Assembly (NCBI RefSeq): GCF_028554725.1 | Contig: NC_071671.1 | Span: 15,933,501 to 15,997,500, forward strand | Length of the DNA: 64,000 nt | Source: Zeugodacus cucurbitae | Lineage: Eukaryota > Arthropoda > Insecta > Diptera > Tephritidae | Reading direction: 5' to 3' | Shown here: positions 49,991-62,050 of the stretch, one piece after another | Numbering within the stretch: the stretch's first letter is position 1 | Layout: each line of letters begins with the position of its first letter | Program-made: the position numbers and the translations under genes | Notes under the pieces: generated by a model | What the model was told of the DNA's origin: nothing | What the model saw: the letters and a program-made list of their open reading frames with translations, nothing else | The model's database searches: none

Positions 49991-52900
49991 CACAATAGCA
50001 TATGCTAAGTTAAAATATAGAATTTTTTAAACAAAACTAAAATTCAAAATGATTAAAATTTCCGGAAATTTTGAAAATTCCAAAAAACGGCGTAAGATTG
50101 TATTCTTTACTGAATATATGTTATATATGTTAGACTACTAAGGATTAATAAAATTGTTTAATACATAAATTGCTACTAATATGTAAAGTATGTGCTCGCT
50201 AAACAAAGCCACATTGTTCATACTAAATAGTTTGAATCATCAATAATAGAAATACTACATAATCATAACGTTGCATCATTAATTCTATCGACACATGAGT
50301 TAAGTACATGAGTACTTGATTGCACTCAGCCAGATGTACTTAGCTGGAATGTTATCGCTAATTTCATAGTAAGTATTCTAATCACTATATACATACGTAT
50401 ATACATGTTTAATAAAAATTATTTCGTCATTAAAGTGTAAGCACGATCTATAGTAAGTTCGCTGAAACCAGACATTCTAAAAACAATTTGAAAAACTTTA
50501 TATACGCCAGAGATTCCTAGGTATTAATCATTGTTTTATTTGGACTGTATTCGAGGGTCACCTCAAAATAATGAATCATTAATTTCACTAAGAAAAATTC
50601 TATGAAAATATATGACTATTAATTTCTTTCCTTTTTAAGTCATTCCTTTTTAAGTTCAGAGAGGAAGCTTCGCTCTTCCAATATCATTGTCAGTTAGTAA
50701 AGCATTGTATTGAACTATTCGTGAATTCGTACATTCCATGTGTCGTATTTTCAAATATTGCTATTGTTCATGTATAGTACTGTAGCATAGAACTATATGT
50801 TAGCTAAGGCGTAATAAAAGACTCACAGGTTTTTAGTTATTTTCCTCATAAGAACTCACTGCACAATAGGCTATGCAAACAGTAATATCAGGGATAAAAG
50901 ATGTCCAACTTATTCCAGTGTAAGAGGGCCTCAAAATTAGCGTTTTTTTTATAACATTTTCCATTGTTGCCAGATCAAACAAAATACTAATTTTTGGGAC
51001 TGAATGTTGAATATAAAAATTATATATTTAAATTTCATTTAGCTATATAATGGTAGATTAAAATGGCCGGTTTTAGAACTTTCATGAAAAATAATGTCAA
51101 TTACATATTACGAAAAAGCTGAAAAATAATCATTTTTTTTATAGTTTTCCATGAAAAATTTATTTATCGATGCTGAAAATCAGATAAGTTTTCTTATATT
51201 TTATATTTATTGTTTTAAGTTCTTATAAGAGATCTTGCACGCGGTTATAAATGTCTCTGTCGCATTTTTTTGGAAACATGTCAATCTGGCCATCCCTCTT
51301 TTTCCAATTGCGAAACGCCAAAACATCCTCATCTCGTCAATTGTCAAAGTTTAGGTGGTTTTGACGTTTGATATTGTGCTCTTACTTCCAGTGAGATTAG
51401 AGTTGTACATCTCTTTATCTCTGGTAATATAATTTGTTAGCAAGTGTGATTGCAGGTTGGTTCGTTTAATTCAAGGATTTATTTTAGTATTTTAGCAGTA
51501 ATTTCCTGCATTTACTAGCAGAATGATTTACTTCGTTTCATTGACATTAGTTTCATTAAATCAAACGATAAGAGTGCAACTCTGACTTAAAGATCGTTTA
51601 AAGAAATGGTTTAAGTTGTTCTTGCTTATCTTGCATGTCATTTCTATGAATAACATTTCTTTTCAACGCAGCTTTATGACCGATTTGACAACGTTCGAAT
51701 CCACTATTTTAACTTGAAAGCTTTTAAAGTTAGACTTAGATGCTTCGGAAAGTCCCCTCCCTATTCTCACTCAATGAAAATGGTTCTGCTCAATGCATTT
51801 TATGAGGGAATTCCGACCAAAAATACGTACTGCCAAACTCCAATGTGATCTTATATCTGGATCCTCGGGCGGTAAGGAAGATGAAAACACTTTTTTTGTA
51901 TTTAGTTAACATCATCCATCTCTGGCTTCTCTTTAATGAATATTTAATAATACTCAAAATTCGACTTCGCCAGAATTTAGCTCAGACTTGTCGGCTGGCT
52001 ATGTAAATGTATCGAACCGATATCTTTATCGTTTTTTCTTCAAACATTAAGTACTTTACATGGTTATAATTATTTCCGCCTTCTATGAATGTTAGAATAA
52101 ATTTAATTCATCATCATAAGATTTGTATAGTTACGTATTGCCCTCCGATAATTAATTATTTTCCACATAAAAACTCAATATATAATCTTACTTATTTCAA
52201 TTTATTTTCAAATTACAAAGAAGGAAATTTCATATTATCGCTAAATTGTTGCAATAGTGAATGGGAGCAAGTATGTAAATTTAGTATAAATATATCATTG
52301 CCACATTGCCATATGTATTATTTGTTTGCATATGGTGGAGTATATACAAAATATATGTATTTATGATATCTACTAATAGCTTATTTTACAATTAGATCAA
52401 ATTTGTCTATTCGAATTATATCGGGCGTGCATTTCTTAATTTACCCGACCGGAAAACGAAAAAAATCTAATGATTGCATACCAAAAATATTTGTCTCTTT
52501 CATTAGACAGCTAATATGTATAAAGAAGTGCCCTGTAGGAAATACTTTTTATAAACATGTCTGGCAGTGTTTAATTTAGTCAATTAGCAAAGGGAAAAAT
52601 TATATAACAATTCAATTAGGAGCTATAGGAGTCATAATTGACTGGTGTTAATTGGTGTTAACTTTGGAAGAGTAATTATCGTTTAAATTTTTCACTACTC
52701 GGTGGTATTTATGAAATTAAAGGTCCAATTTATTCTCTTTATTTCCCTTACCAAAATACCGAACTAGTTCAGTTTTTTTTTTCTTTAAATTTAAATCTTA
52801 TATTTTTATACAAAATGAGAAGAAGATATAAAGAACGCCACTAAAATATGAAATCATTAAAATTTGGAAACAAAATTTGTGGGATGTTTGAAAGTCTTGA

Positions 52901-53199
52901 ATGCAATTAACCATTATTAAGTTCATTAATGCTCCCCAGTGTTTCTTTACTAGATACCACTCTGAAACCTATAGCAAAACTTCAATTTCTTAAGATTGTG
53001 ACTTTAAGTGCCGCAAAAAATTTTTGGGGTTTATTATTATAAACCCAAACGATTACCCTCCTCCCGCCAAACCGACATGTGGGGCGCAGTCCGTAAACGA
53101 GCGAAATTTGCCGAGTCTAGAAAGGCAAGAGATTTTTAAGCGTCGAGTTCTCAAACTGCTCAGCTACAGAAAAAAAAACATTTCAACAGCTGAGATTTA
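49991..53199. other. Intergenic, no feature recognised
   Basis: AT-rich DNA. Short reading frames such as 52085-52366 and 53024-53221 match no family I know. Confidence 0.5.
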
Positions 53200-54347
53200 C
53201 AGCCCTATTCTGTGCACTTGACAAAATAACAAAAACATTGAAATTTTTTTCAAATTTTTATCAAGTAAAAATTTTTTTGGTATTCTGTGACAATATTGAT
53301 AAAATAAAAAGCTTGAGTACTCATAGCTTTTCCCCACACGTGTGGGAAAGAAAATAATGTAAACAGAAACAGCTGATTTCTGTCCAATTATATTGAAATG
53401 AATTGAAAAATTTATTTGAATTATTCTATAAAGTACGTTTTCACATGCATTTCAATTTTTGTTGCAAAATAGTTGGTAATTTAACTTCAATTTCAGAATA
53501 AATTTGCTCTTGGTCTAGACGTGAAGTTTCTGAGAGTGCGCAAATATTCCATGCTCCGAATCTGGCCCTATTTTTCATGCATAAAGTCGTTATTTGTGTG
53601 AGTGTTTGTTTTAACCGAGCCTTCTTCATTGTAGCTTCATTAATAAGTTTGGTTTACGATTGACCGGTTATCAGCCTATCTATCAGATTCTAATGTCGAG
53701 ATATCGACTGAAGCGTCCCGAACCTGATGCAAAGTTTTTGATTTGGTTTTACAACCCCATTCCCAGATCCCCCCTAATCTTTTGGTCCCCCGCAAAGCCA
53801 TAGAATACTATATAATATAATACATCTACATATGTACATATGTCCTTTATAATATATTTAAAAATATTTGGAAAGCAATTTTGATTTAGTTGGTAGTTAT
53901 GTTTAGCTTCAGAAAAGTTTTTGGGGACTACGAAATCTTTGTTCATTATTGGCAAAAAGCTGAAGCTGTAATCGTATGTAATACAGAGAAAACAATGTCC
54001 TCAAAGTTACCCTCATTATCTTAATATTTTATATAAAAAAGGGAAAAATAAACTTCTTAATATAAAATATAAAAACGGCTCAATACCGCGAGCCATCAAC
54101 ATGTTCATATGTTTCCTCTTTGTATAGAAATAACGACAAAAGTAAAATATCTCCATTGCAACAAATTCACTTTCACAGCCACAACCAACCAACTAGATAT
54201 TTTATTTGTCAAGAGCATTTTACTTCTTAACAACTTATAAAGAAAAAAGCTTTTTATTTTAGACACAGAATACGAAATGCTTGATAAATTTCAAATTTTT
54301 ACAAATTAGAAATTTGTTGAATTTGTAAAGTGCACAGAATAGGGCTG
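53200..54347. mobile_element. PIF/Harbinger-like non-autonomous element
   Basis: The left end CAGCCCTATTCTGTGCAC and the right end GTGCACAGAATAGGGCTG are perfect 18-base inverted repeats flanked by TTA on both sides (53197-53199, 54348-54350). The 3-bp TTA/TAA-type target duplication is the hallmark of PIF/Harbinger. Subterminal sequence is also partly mirrored (TTGATAAA-type motifs). It is 1148 bases with no transposase frame; the frames at 53441-53629 and 53749-53955 are not recognisable. Confidence 0.85.
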
Positions 54348-54529
54348 TTAAAATATATAAAAATAAGTTAAAAATTTCTGAGTATTACTTATTAAGAGAA
54401 GACAAAATAGTTTTTTTGATGCTAAATATTGAGTCTGATGGATGAAATGTGCTGGAAAGAGAATTAAAATCATGAAATTAAAAATTAAAGATAATACATC
54501 GGGTTTCATAACAAGTTCCACTAACCCAT

Positions 54530-54565
54530 TTTCTCTATGCTGCTGTCGAAACAGCTCGTTTCTCA
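54530..54565. repeat. Scrap shared with the Dp-intron repeat
   Basis: CTGTCGAAACAGCTCGTTT is the reverse complement of AAACGAGCTGTTTCGACAG at about 1778-1796, near the Jockey-like remnant in Dp. Probably a fragment of the same element's 3' region. Confidence 0.45.
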
Positions 54566-54594
54566 GAACTTCTGTTAAATGTTGGATATCTTAA

Positions 54595-55325
54595 GGGGTT
54601 ATATACAGTTAGAATTTTCAAAAAATCGATTTTTTTTATTTCATTTTCTTAATGTACATATATTTAAGAATACACACAGAAAATTTCTTATCGTTCCGGT
54701 GAATATTTTCAAAGTTACAAGCAAATGAAAAATTTGAAAAGGCGTTTCAGAGTGCTTGGAAGTACAAGGTCCAAACTTTAAACGCGTTTTTCTCAAAATG
54801 GTGTTTTCAAAGTCGGTGACCAACATTACTCGAAAACGGCTAGACCGATTAGTCTCAAATTTTAACACGACCTTCTTAAATATATTTTTTAGTAATTAAT
54901 CAAAGATTTTTTCTCTCCGATAAATATTTTTTTTGTTATAAACAATTTAAGGCCGAAATTTAGGTGAAAAATCGATTTTTTTTTGAGAAACCGCCATTTT
55001 GTCAAAAAATTTTATTTTGCTTATTCCTTTGATTAATTACTAGATTTAACATTATTTTAACGAAATCTGTTTGGTTTTTTTAATTTCGGATGATCCAGTT
55101 CCGAGATATAGTGGTCACGGCAAAACGTCTTTTTTGAGAGGAGCTTCTGGAGATCAGCTGTAGCTCTTTTTCAAATAAATATTTTTACTAAAACTAAGTC
55201 TTAAAATACAGTTAAAAGATACCATAATATGTGTATACATTTTTGGATCAATAAATTAAAAAGTTTTCTCAGAAAAAATTCTGGAAAATTCACTTTTTTT
55301 CGACCGTCTAACTGTATATAACCCC
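54595..55325. mobile_element. TTAA-flanked inverted-repeat element (731 bp)
   Basis: The left end GGGGTTATATACAGTTAGA and the right end TCTAACTGTATATAACCCC are perfect 19-base inverted repeats flanked by TTAA at 54591-54594 and 55326-55329. TTAA target sites are typical of piggyBac-type elements, though these ends do not begin CCC as canonical piggyBac ends do. No transposase; the interior includes AAAATCGATTTTTTTT blocks in both halves. Confidence 0.85.
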
Positions 55326-55329
55326 TTAA

Positions 55330-57504
55330 TGAAAATTAATTTTCCCTCCACTCGAAACAGAGTTTAGACTCAACGCCAAAACAACAATAATAAATATAGA
55401 ATATTACTCTTAAACAACAGATTGTTCAGATATTTACCCTTTACTTTGTACTAAAGTAAAGGACTGTATCATATCTCGTATCATCGTAGCAGTTCATCGA
55501 CACATACAGGGTTGTTTCTTTAACTTTTATCATAAATACATACATATATACATACAAATGTACATGTACTTAGCGAATCTTTTCGTAGATAATAAGCGCG
55601 CGTGCTATTATTTTGGCCAATGCCTATAAGGTAATAAACGATATTATCGACGTGATTTGTTTGTGTAATTTAAATGAATTTATAAAATATATGAAAGTGA
55701 TATGTACGAAATACATACATATACGCTTGCGGATATTGCGCAATATTCATTTTTTAGCGTGTTTGTTGTGCTCGATTTTTTGCTTTTGTTTTTGTTGACG
55801 AGAATGTGTGAATAATAGGTACAAAAAGAAAACATTCCAATTAAAATGGTAACGGTCTTGAAGTACTCGCCAACAGGTGTGAAAAATAGCTTAATTGTTC
55901 TACATTTCAACACATTAATAGGCCGCTGTGTTTAGACGACTTCAAAGTTCTCTGCTATTTTTGTCGTAATAAAAAAAAAATAAAAAATAAAACAAAAAAA
56001 AAACATATTTGTATAATACTGTTTTTTTTTTACTCAGATATGGAATGCTTTTCGTGCAATTTGGCCTATTAAAACAATACATTTTGACTTAAAGGAAAAC
56101 CATGAAGTGGTTACGAAAAGAAAAATATAATATTAATCTGAGTATAACAAATAAAGAATTAAGGCAAATCAGTACTTTATATGTATTGTTGTAGCTTATC
56201 CATGTTTTGTTTATTTTGACTCGAAACAGTAGGCTCTCCAAGGTTTCTGAGGATCGTTATCAAGCACCAAGATAACGATAACACTTTCTAACACCTGGCG
56301 TTGCGGATTTCTAAATTTCTATTCTTTTTAAATCTGTAGACTAACCATATTGTAAATTATTCAAAGTTGGGTAAGATTGAGATTACACGAATCTTTTTAT
56401 AGTTTTGATATGCTTTACTTCGTTGAAGAGAAGTTACAATATTGCCTAACTTTATTTGGTATGTACATAGACTATGTACATGAAAATTGTGGATGTTGTA
56501 TAATAACGACAATCTGCACTGTTGGTACTTTGTGAAACCTAGAAATATTCCATTTGTTGTCAACAGAGTTTGTGTTTTTGTTATTTTATGATCATATTGG
56601 TTTTCCAATAAATCGACTTGATGAAATACAAGTTGTTATTGTTGTAAACCCATAAAAATCATCTCGAAATATATTTGGAAAATTTTGCCAAAAAAAATAC
56701 AAATTTCTTGTTTTAAGCATTAACTCATAAATCTATACGTTTTTTATCTATGTTACGTTCATAAAATATGTCTATTTAGGATAATAGAGACTGAACTACA
56801 GTTGTACGCACGGTGTTCACATGCAACATTTGACGTTTGTATTAAAAAAATTGGCATTTATATAGTTCCTTCTTATTCCAAAATTTTACATGATGGCATT
56901 TGATAATGCCAAAAAAGTATCCATCACTAAAAATGTTTAAAAATAAAGTGACGGTCGTTGTTTTTTTTTTTGGAATCTGCATTTCTTTAGTTTCAATCGG
57001 AACATTTGATAGAAATGTAATCTATTTACGATCGTACTTCCTTAGGAGGCCGAAAGAACAATGACTGCTTACGAGTACTGACGAAAATTCATTGTAACTT
57101 TCACGAATGTTGTTTGACGGCTAAAATCCAGAAATTGATACATTATATTTCTGCAATAACAAGTATAAAGTTGGAGATTAAATTATGTAGTGAACAAGCT
57201 CTAATAGTCTAAGAGCTAGCTACGTTTTTGAGCAAGAATTTCAGGTAGGCCAGTTTTGACATATCCTATCTCTCTCACTCTCCCGGACATCATGCAGGCT
57301 ACCTGGCTGGCGGTAGCGGTTGCGTTCATCAGTGCGCATCGTACCTATACAGTTAAAATATTATAATTTCAAATCATTTTAAGAAGTTATAACTTCAGTG
57401 CAAGTTGTTGCTGCAATCAATGTGCAATATTTGTATTAATATTTATATCAGAACAAATAATGAATTTAACAAGTACGAGTAAGCAAAGGCTATGTTAGAA
57501 CATT
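55330..57504. other. Intergenic, no feature recognised
   Basis: AT-rich, with A runs near 55965-56010 and no supported gene. Confidence 0.5.
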
Positions 57505-58345
57505 TTATACTCTCACAATGTATTGTTATAGTTTTATTAAGATAACACAAAATTCAGCCCATATATTCGTCATAAAGGAGCTAGGAGATGATATTTTTGA
57601 AAAACCTATAATTAGGTATATGGGAGCTAGGAGTTGTTATGCCCCGATTTTAACAATTTTTGGAACAGAAACACACTATTAGAAGAAAACAATTTCCTCC
57701 GAATTACATTAAATTAGCTGAGAGATTTACCCATATTACCCATATAAAATTTAGCCTTAAGCGCTGAGTTCAACATGTTCGATATCTGGAGCCTTGAAAA
57801 GTTATAGCCCGTTTGCGACAATTTTTTCACAAGTGAAGCCTGAGATGATATGCACTATTTGTGTAAAGTTTTATTCCGTTATCTTCACTGGTTCCTTATG
57901 TATACATTATAAAGTGAAGGAATCAGATGGAATTCAAAATTAAATTATAAGAAAAGTAGTCGTGGTTGTGAATCGATTTCGCCCATTTTTTATCCTTGTT
58001 ATCAGGGTGTCAAGATAATATTATATACCGAATTTCATTGAAATCTGTCGAGTAGTTCCTGAGATATGGTTTCTGATCAATAAGTGGGCGATGCCACGCT
58101 CATTTTTCATTTTGTAAAAAAATCTGAGTGCAGCTTCTTTCTGCTATTTCTTCTGTAAAATTTAGTGTTTCTGACATTTTTCGTTACTGAATTCACCCAC
58201 TTTTAGTAATTTTCAAGCTTACCTTTGTATGGGAGGTGGGCGTGGTTATTATCCGATTTCAACTATTTTCATGGTGTGTGGTGGGGTACGTAAGAGAACC
58301 GACTGTGGATAGTTTGGTTTATATAGCTTCATTGGTTTGAGGTTA
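57505..58345. repeat. TIR-ended repeat family, copy G
   Basis: Family blocks: TATACTCTCACAATGTATTG, AATTAGGTATATGGGAGCTA (as in copy C2), CATTGAAATCTGTCGAGTAG, TAAGTGGGCGATGCCACGCT and GGGAGGTGGGCGTGGTTATT. Opposite internal order to copies E and F, so inverted relative to them; truncated at both ends. Confidence 0.7.
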
Positions 58346-61199
58346 GTTGGCAGATCTGCGCATATGCAGGAAGATCTCACTTGAACAGTTTTGAGCGATG
58401 TCCTTTGTGATACCAATAAACTCCTAATAGTTGATAGAGTATAAAAAAACAATATATTTTTTACCCCTGTAGGCATATCAGCTTGTTCGAAGTTATTATT
58501 TGAAAGCGAAATGATTCTAGTGTATGTATATGAAAGTAGTACAAAAATTAATTAAAATGCCTGTACAACTTATTATATTAATAACTTTTTTCTTTTCAAA
58601 TTCACAGCACTTCAAATTTCCCTTAACATAGCGGAGTATAAAGTGGTGATAGTTTCGATAAAGTATACGCCATGGCATACGTATGAAGAAAGTAATGAAT
58701 TGAATTGAAATGAGATTGTTACCAACTCTAAAAGTTTTGAAAATAGATTAGATAAGCGAATTATAAACGAATTTAAAACTTTTCATTATTATTGAGAGAA
58801 TTTCAAAATTTAAAGTTATTAATTACGGAACGGTAGCACTGCACTTTGTTGAGATTAGATTGTGGTTGAATCATCAATACACATTTTTATTTTCTACAAA
58901 AATCAATTTCACTTTATAAAAAAGTAGATATGTATGAATTTGTATATACATACATATATGTTTGTATACAGGCATATATGTATATGTAGATATGTATGCA
59001 TACTTTATATGCCATTTATTTGATGACGTCAAATAGTCTTCGGTTCTTGCATTCAATCGGCCAATGTGAGTTTCACTTCTCCATTTGCAATTAATTGCAA
59101 AATGCAATTTCATTTAAGCGCTACAATCACAACAACAACAAAATCGAACAAGTATCATCGGCATTATTTACCACTACACGAACACGCTCATTCGACCTCA
59201 TTCACGGAGTTGGCCAGTGTTGCGATGCGTTCTATAAATATGTAAACAACAACTATGCAGAAATACTTACAAATGTGCCCGCGTCTGGCAAAAAGTTAGT
59301 GCAAATATCGCAGGTGCTATCCATTAAGTGTGGTCACACCGTAATCTATACATGCGGGTGTGTATGTACTCGTATGTCTGATGATTCATGCTAAATGCCC
59401 TCATAAACTCATGATTCTTGGTGCTTATGCGTCAAATGTACTTGATATTGAGTACGTATATATGTATTTCTTGAAAATTTAACGCATGTCATAACGAATA
59501 TGTATAAATGTATGTAATAAACTATCGATTGAAATACAAGATAATAATATTTATTTCTAAAAAAGCCGCCAATTTCTTCATATCGGCTCGTACATAATAG
59601 CACTTGTATTATACAGTTATATCAAAATGATATTTGCAATAAAAATCCATAAATAACGTAATTAATTATTTAATCAGTGACAGTACGAGTACATAATATG
59701 ACGTATCTTTATTGACGTGAGGGCAAGTGGACTGAATGTTCGTAAAAAATTAACCTACAGCAGATGATTCAGAAAGCAATCATTCGACGGCAATTTTGAC
59801 CAACTTGCTTTATAAGCTTTCTTATCGTTATCTCTTTTATTATTGTTTGGATCACTACTTTTTATGGCTAAGGTACGTGAGTAACAACACATCGCTATCT
59901 TGCAGCCGAACAGTTATATGAGTAGACTGCTATCTACGATATATAGCTGAGCTCTACACGAACTATTGTACTAATTTTGGAACTACTAATTGCTAGGAAT
60001 GTTCTGACTATCACACATTATTGAAAACGAAATTGATTTCCATCATGGCTCGAGTGCTGACACGTGTATGTGTTTTTGAACTAAATCAAGAATAATGGAA
60101 TCCCAGCAATAATTTCTTGCTGTTATCCTTTGGTAGCGTGCTTGCCACAAACAATTCCTTGTTTCGTGACGTCACGAAGAATGTGTGAGAAAAGCTTCCA
60201 TAAAAATTTGTATTCATTATATCAATTAAGTGAAACTAAGACTGTCTCAATAACGAATAAGTTGTGAAAGTCCATCTACAACCTATCTTCACTTATATTT
60301 CAATTAGATTTATCTTCTAAGTGATCTTGAGAATAGATAAGTACATTCTTAAATATACTTTGAAACAGAATTTTTGGTCCAATTAAATAATATTAAAGTA
60401 ACAATGTCTTTTCATAGCACTAACGTTTTCAATGTAATAAAAAATTCTCAATGATATATTTAGCTTGTTGGTATAAAACATACACTTGAAACTACACACG
60501 ACTGTATTGAATACATATCAAGCCATTGTTTCATTGAACTTGATGCAGTAGTTACTATTTACTTTAAAATTTCTTCTTCTTAATTTTCTATAACACAATT
60601 GTTTAAAGAAATTGTTAAATGTGTGTTTTGCATATGTATTTGAACTTATATATTTATGCATATTTAGTTAGACACATTCTCCTACAAAATGCTGAATTTC
60701 TATTTACTCACATTTCTCTCTAGCTGAATAAATAAACAAGATCATAAACGTATTAAAGAGTTGAATTGACAAATCTGCGTATTGTGTTGGAGAATAATTA
60801 CTTTATTATATGCAAATGCAAGTATGTATGTAATCATGTAGTCGGTTAAGATTTTAGATTATAGAGCAAGGAATACCCTGTAGTCAATTCAACTGTAGGG
60901 AGTTTTTTGGAAGTATGGTCAATATTTTGGGTTTTTAGTTCAAAACATTAATATGGATTAAGCAATGGATCATTTTGTTGGTTAAATCTGATCTTGCCAT
61001 TAATGAGTTGCTAGTTTCAGCTCATTTGCTTGACGTAACTAGGCCCACCAAAAAGTTGTAATAATAGAGGCAAATCTCATGACCTAGGTATCAAATTGAA
61101 ATAACCATTTAATAAATACTTTGAGCGTTGCGATTTCTTTAATTTAAAAATTTACTTTTAATTTAACCTTTATAAAAAATTTTTCTGTATTTCTTTTTT
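58346..61199. other. Intergenic, no feature recognised
   Basis: AT-rich, with TATG/CATA microsatellites at 58925-59000. The frame at 59095-59394 has no recognised domain. Confidence 0.5.
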
Positions 61200-62050
61200 T
61201 AATGTGAAAATATTTTGATACTACATGGATAAATCTCGATATTGAACGAAGAAAAAAATATTAAAATTTGAATTTTTGACCTGTGCTTTGACTTTGACTT
61301 AAAGTTTTAAATTGAAACAGACGTGGGTTGATGGGTGGAACGTCCAAAGGGTCAATCTTTTTCAATTTTATTTGTGTTGATTAATTATGAAATTTTTGGA
61401 TTATTGATATATTACGTATTGTACTACAGTGGAACTTCTCTAACTCGAATCACCATAATCCACAAAAAAACTTCGAGTTAGAGAGACTTCGAGTTATAGA
61501 AATTGTCATTAAAACATAAAATTTTTCAAAAAGCTATAAAATATAGATTTATACACTGTTCTATTTATTAGCTTCGCATAAAGATTTATTTAAATGCATT
61601 AAAACATGTATTTTGTAATTTTGTTTGTTGCACTTTGCTATTGTGCTCTTGACGTTTGTATCTCATACCTTTATTATACGATTTATGAATTCTATAAGTG
61701 TAATATCATAGTTTTTGTTCGCTTCCATATGAATATAGGGACTCCTTTAAAATTGTTTCTTGGTAGTAAAATTTTAAATTGTGTATTATGCCCTGGTGGA
61801 AAAGTTCGACTTATGGAACGAAATTTGTATGAAATTTAATTTAAGGATTCGAATTATGAAGAATTTCGACTTATAGAAATTCGAGTTAAGGAAGGAAATT
61901 TGTATGTTAATTTCTAAACACTATTGCCAATTCCAAAGTTCGAGTTATGGCGATCTTCGACTTATAGAAGTTCGACTTATGGAAGTTCCACTGTATTTAA
62001 ATGATAAAAAATTTAAAATTTCTATAGTTTGAAACCCACCTAATCCTTTG
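61200..62050. repeat. AT-rich interspersed repeat, copy 3, split by a MITE
   Basis: Left part (61200-61426): ACTACATGGATAAATCTCG, then AGTTTTAAATTGAAACAGAC. Right part (61996-62050): TTTGAAACCCACCTAATCCT. These match copy 2 at 32140-32600 in order. The pogo/Tigger-like MITE at 61427-61993 interrupts it. Confidence 0.7.
61427..61993. mobile_element. Pogo/Tigger-like MITE, copy 3 (567 bp)
   Basis: Starts CAGTGGAACTTCTCTAACTC and ends GGAAGTTCCACTG, flanked by TA (61425-61426, 61994-61995). Subterminal zones carry many 'TTCGAGTTA'/'TCGACTTAT' repeats in both orientations. It is longer than copies 1 and 2. The frame at 61606-61839 inside has no transposase features. Confidence 0.85.
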
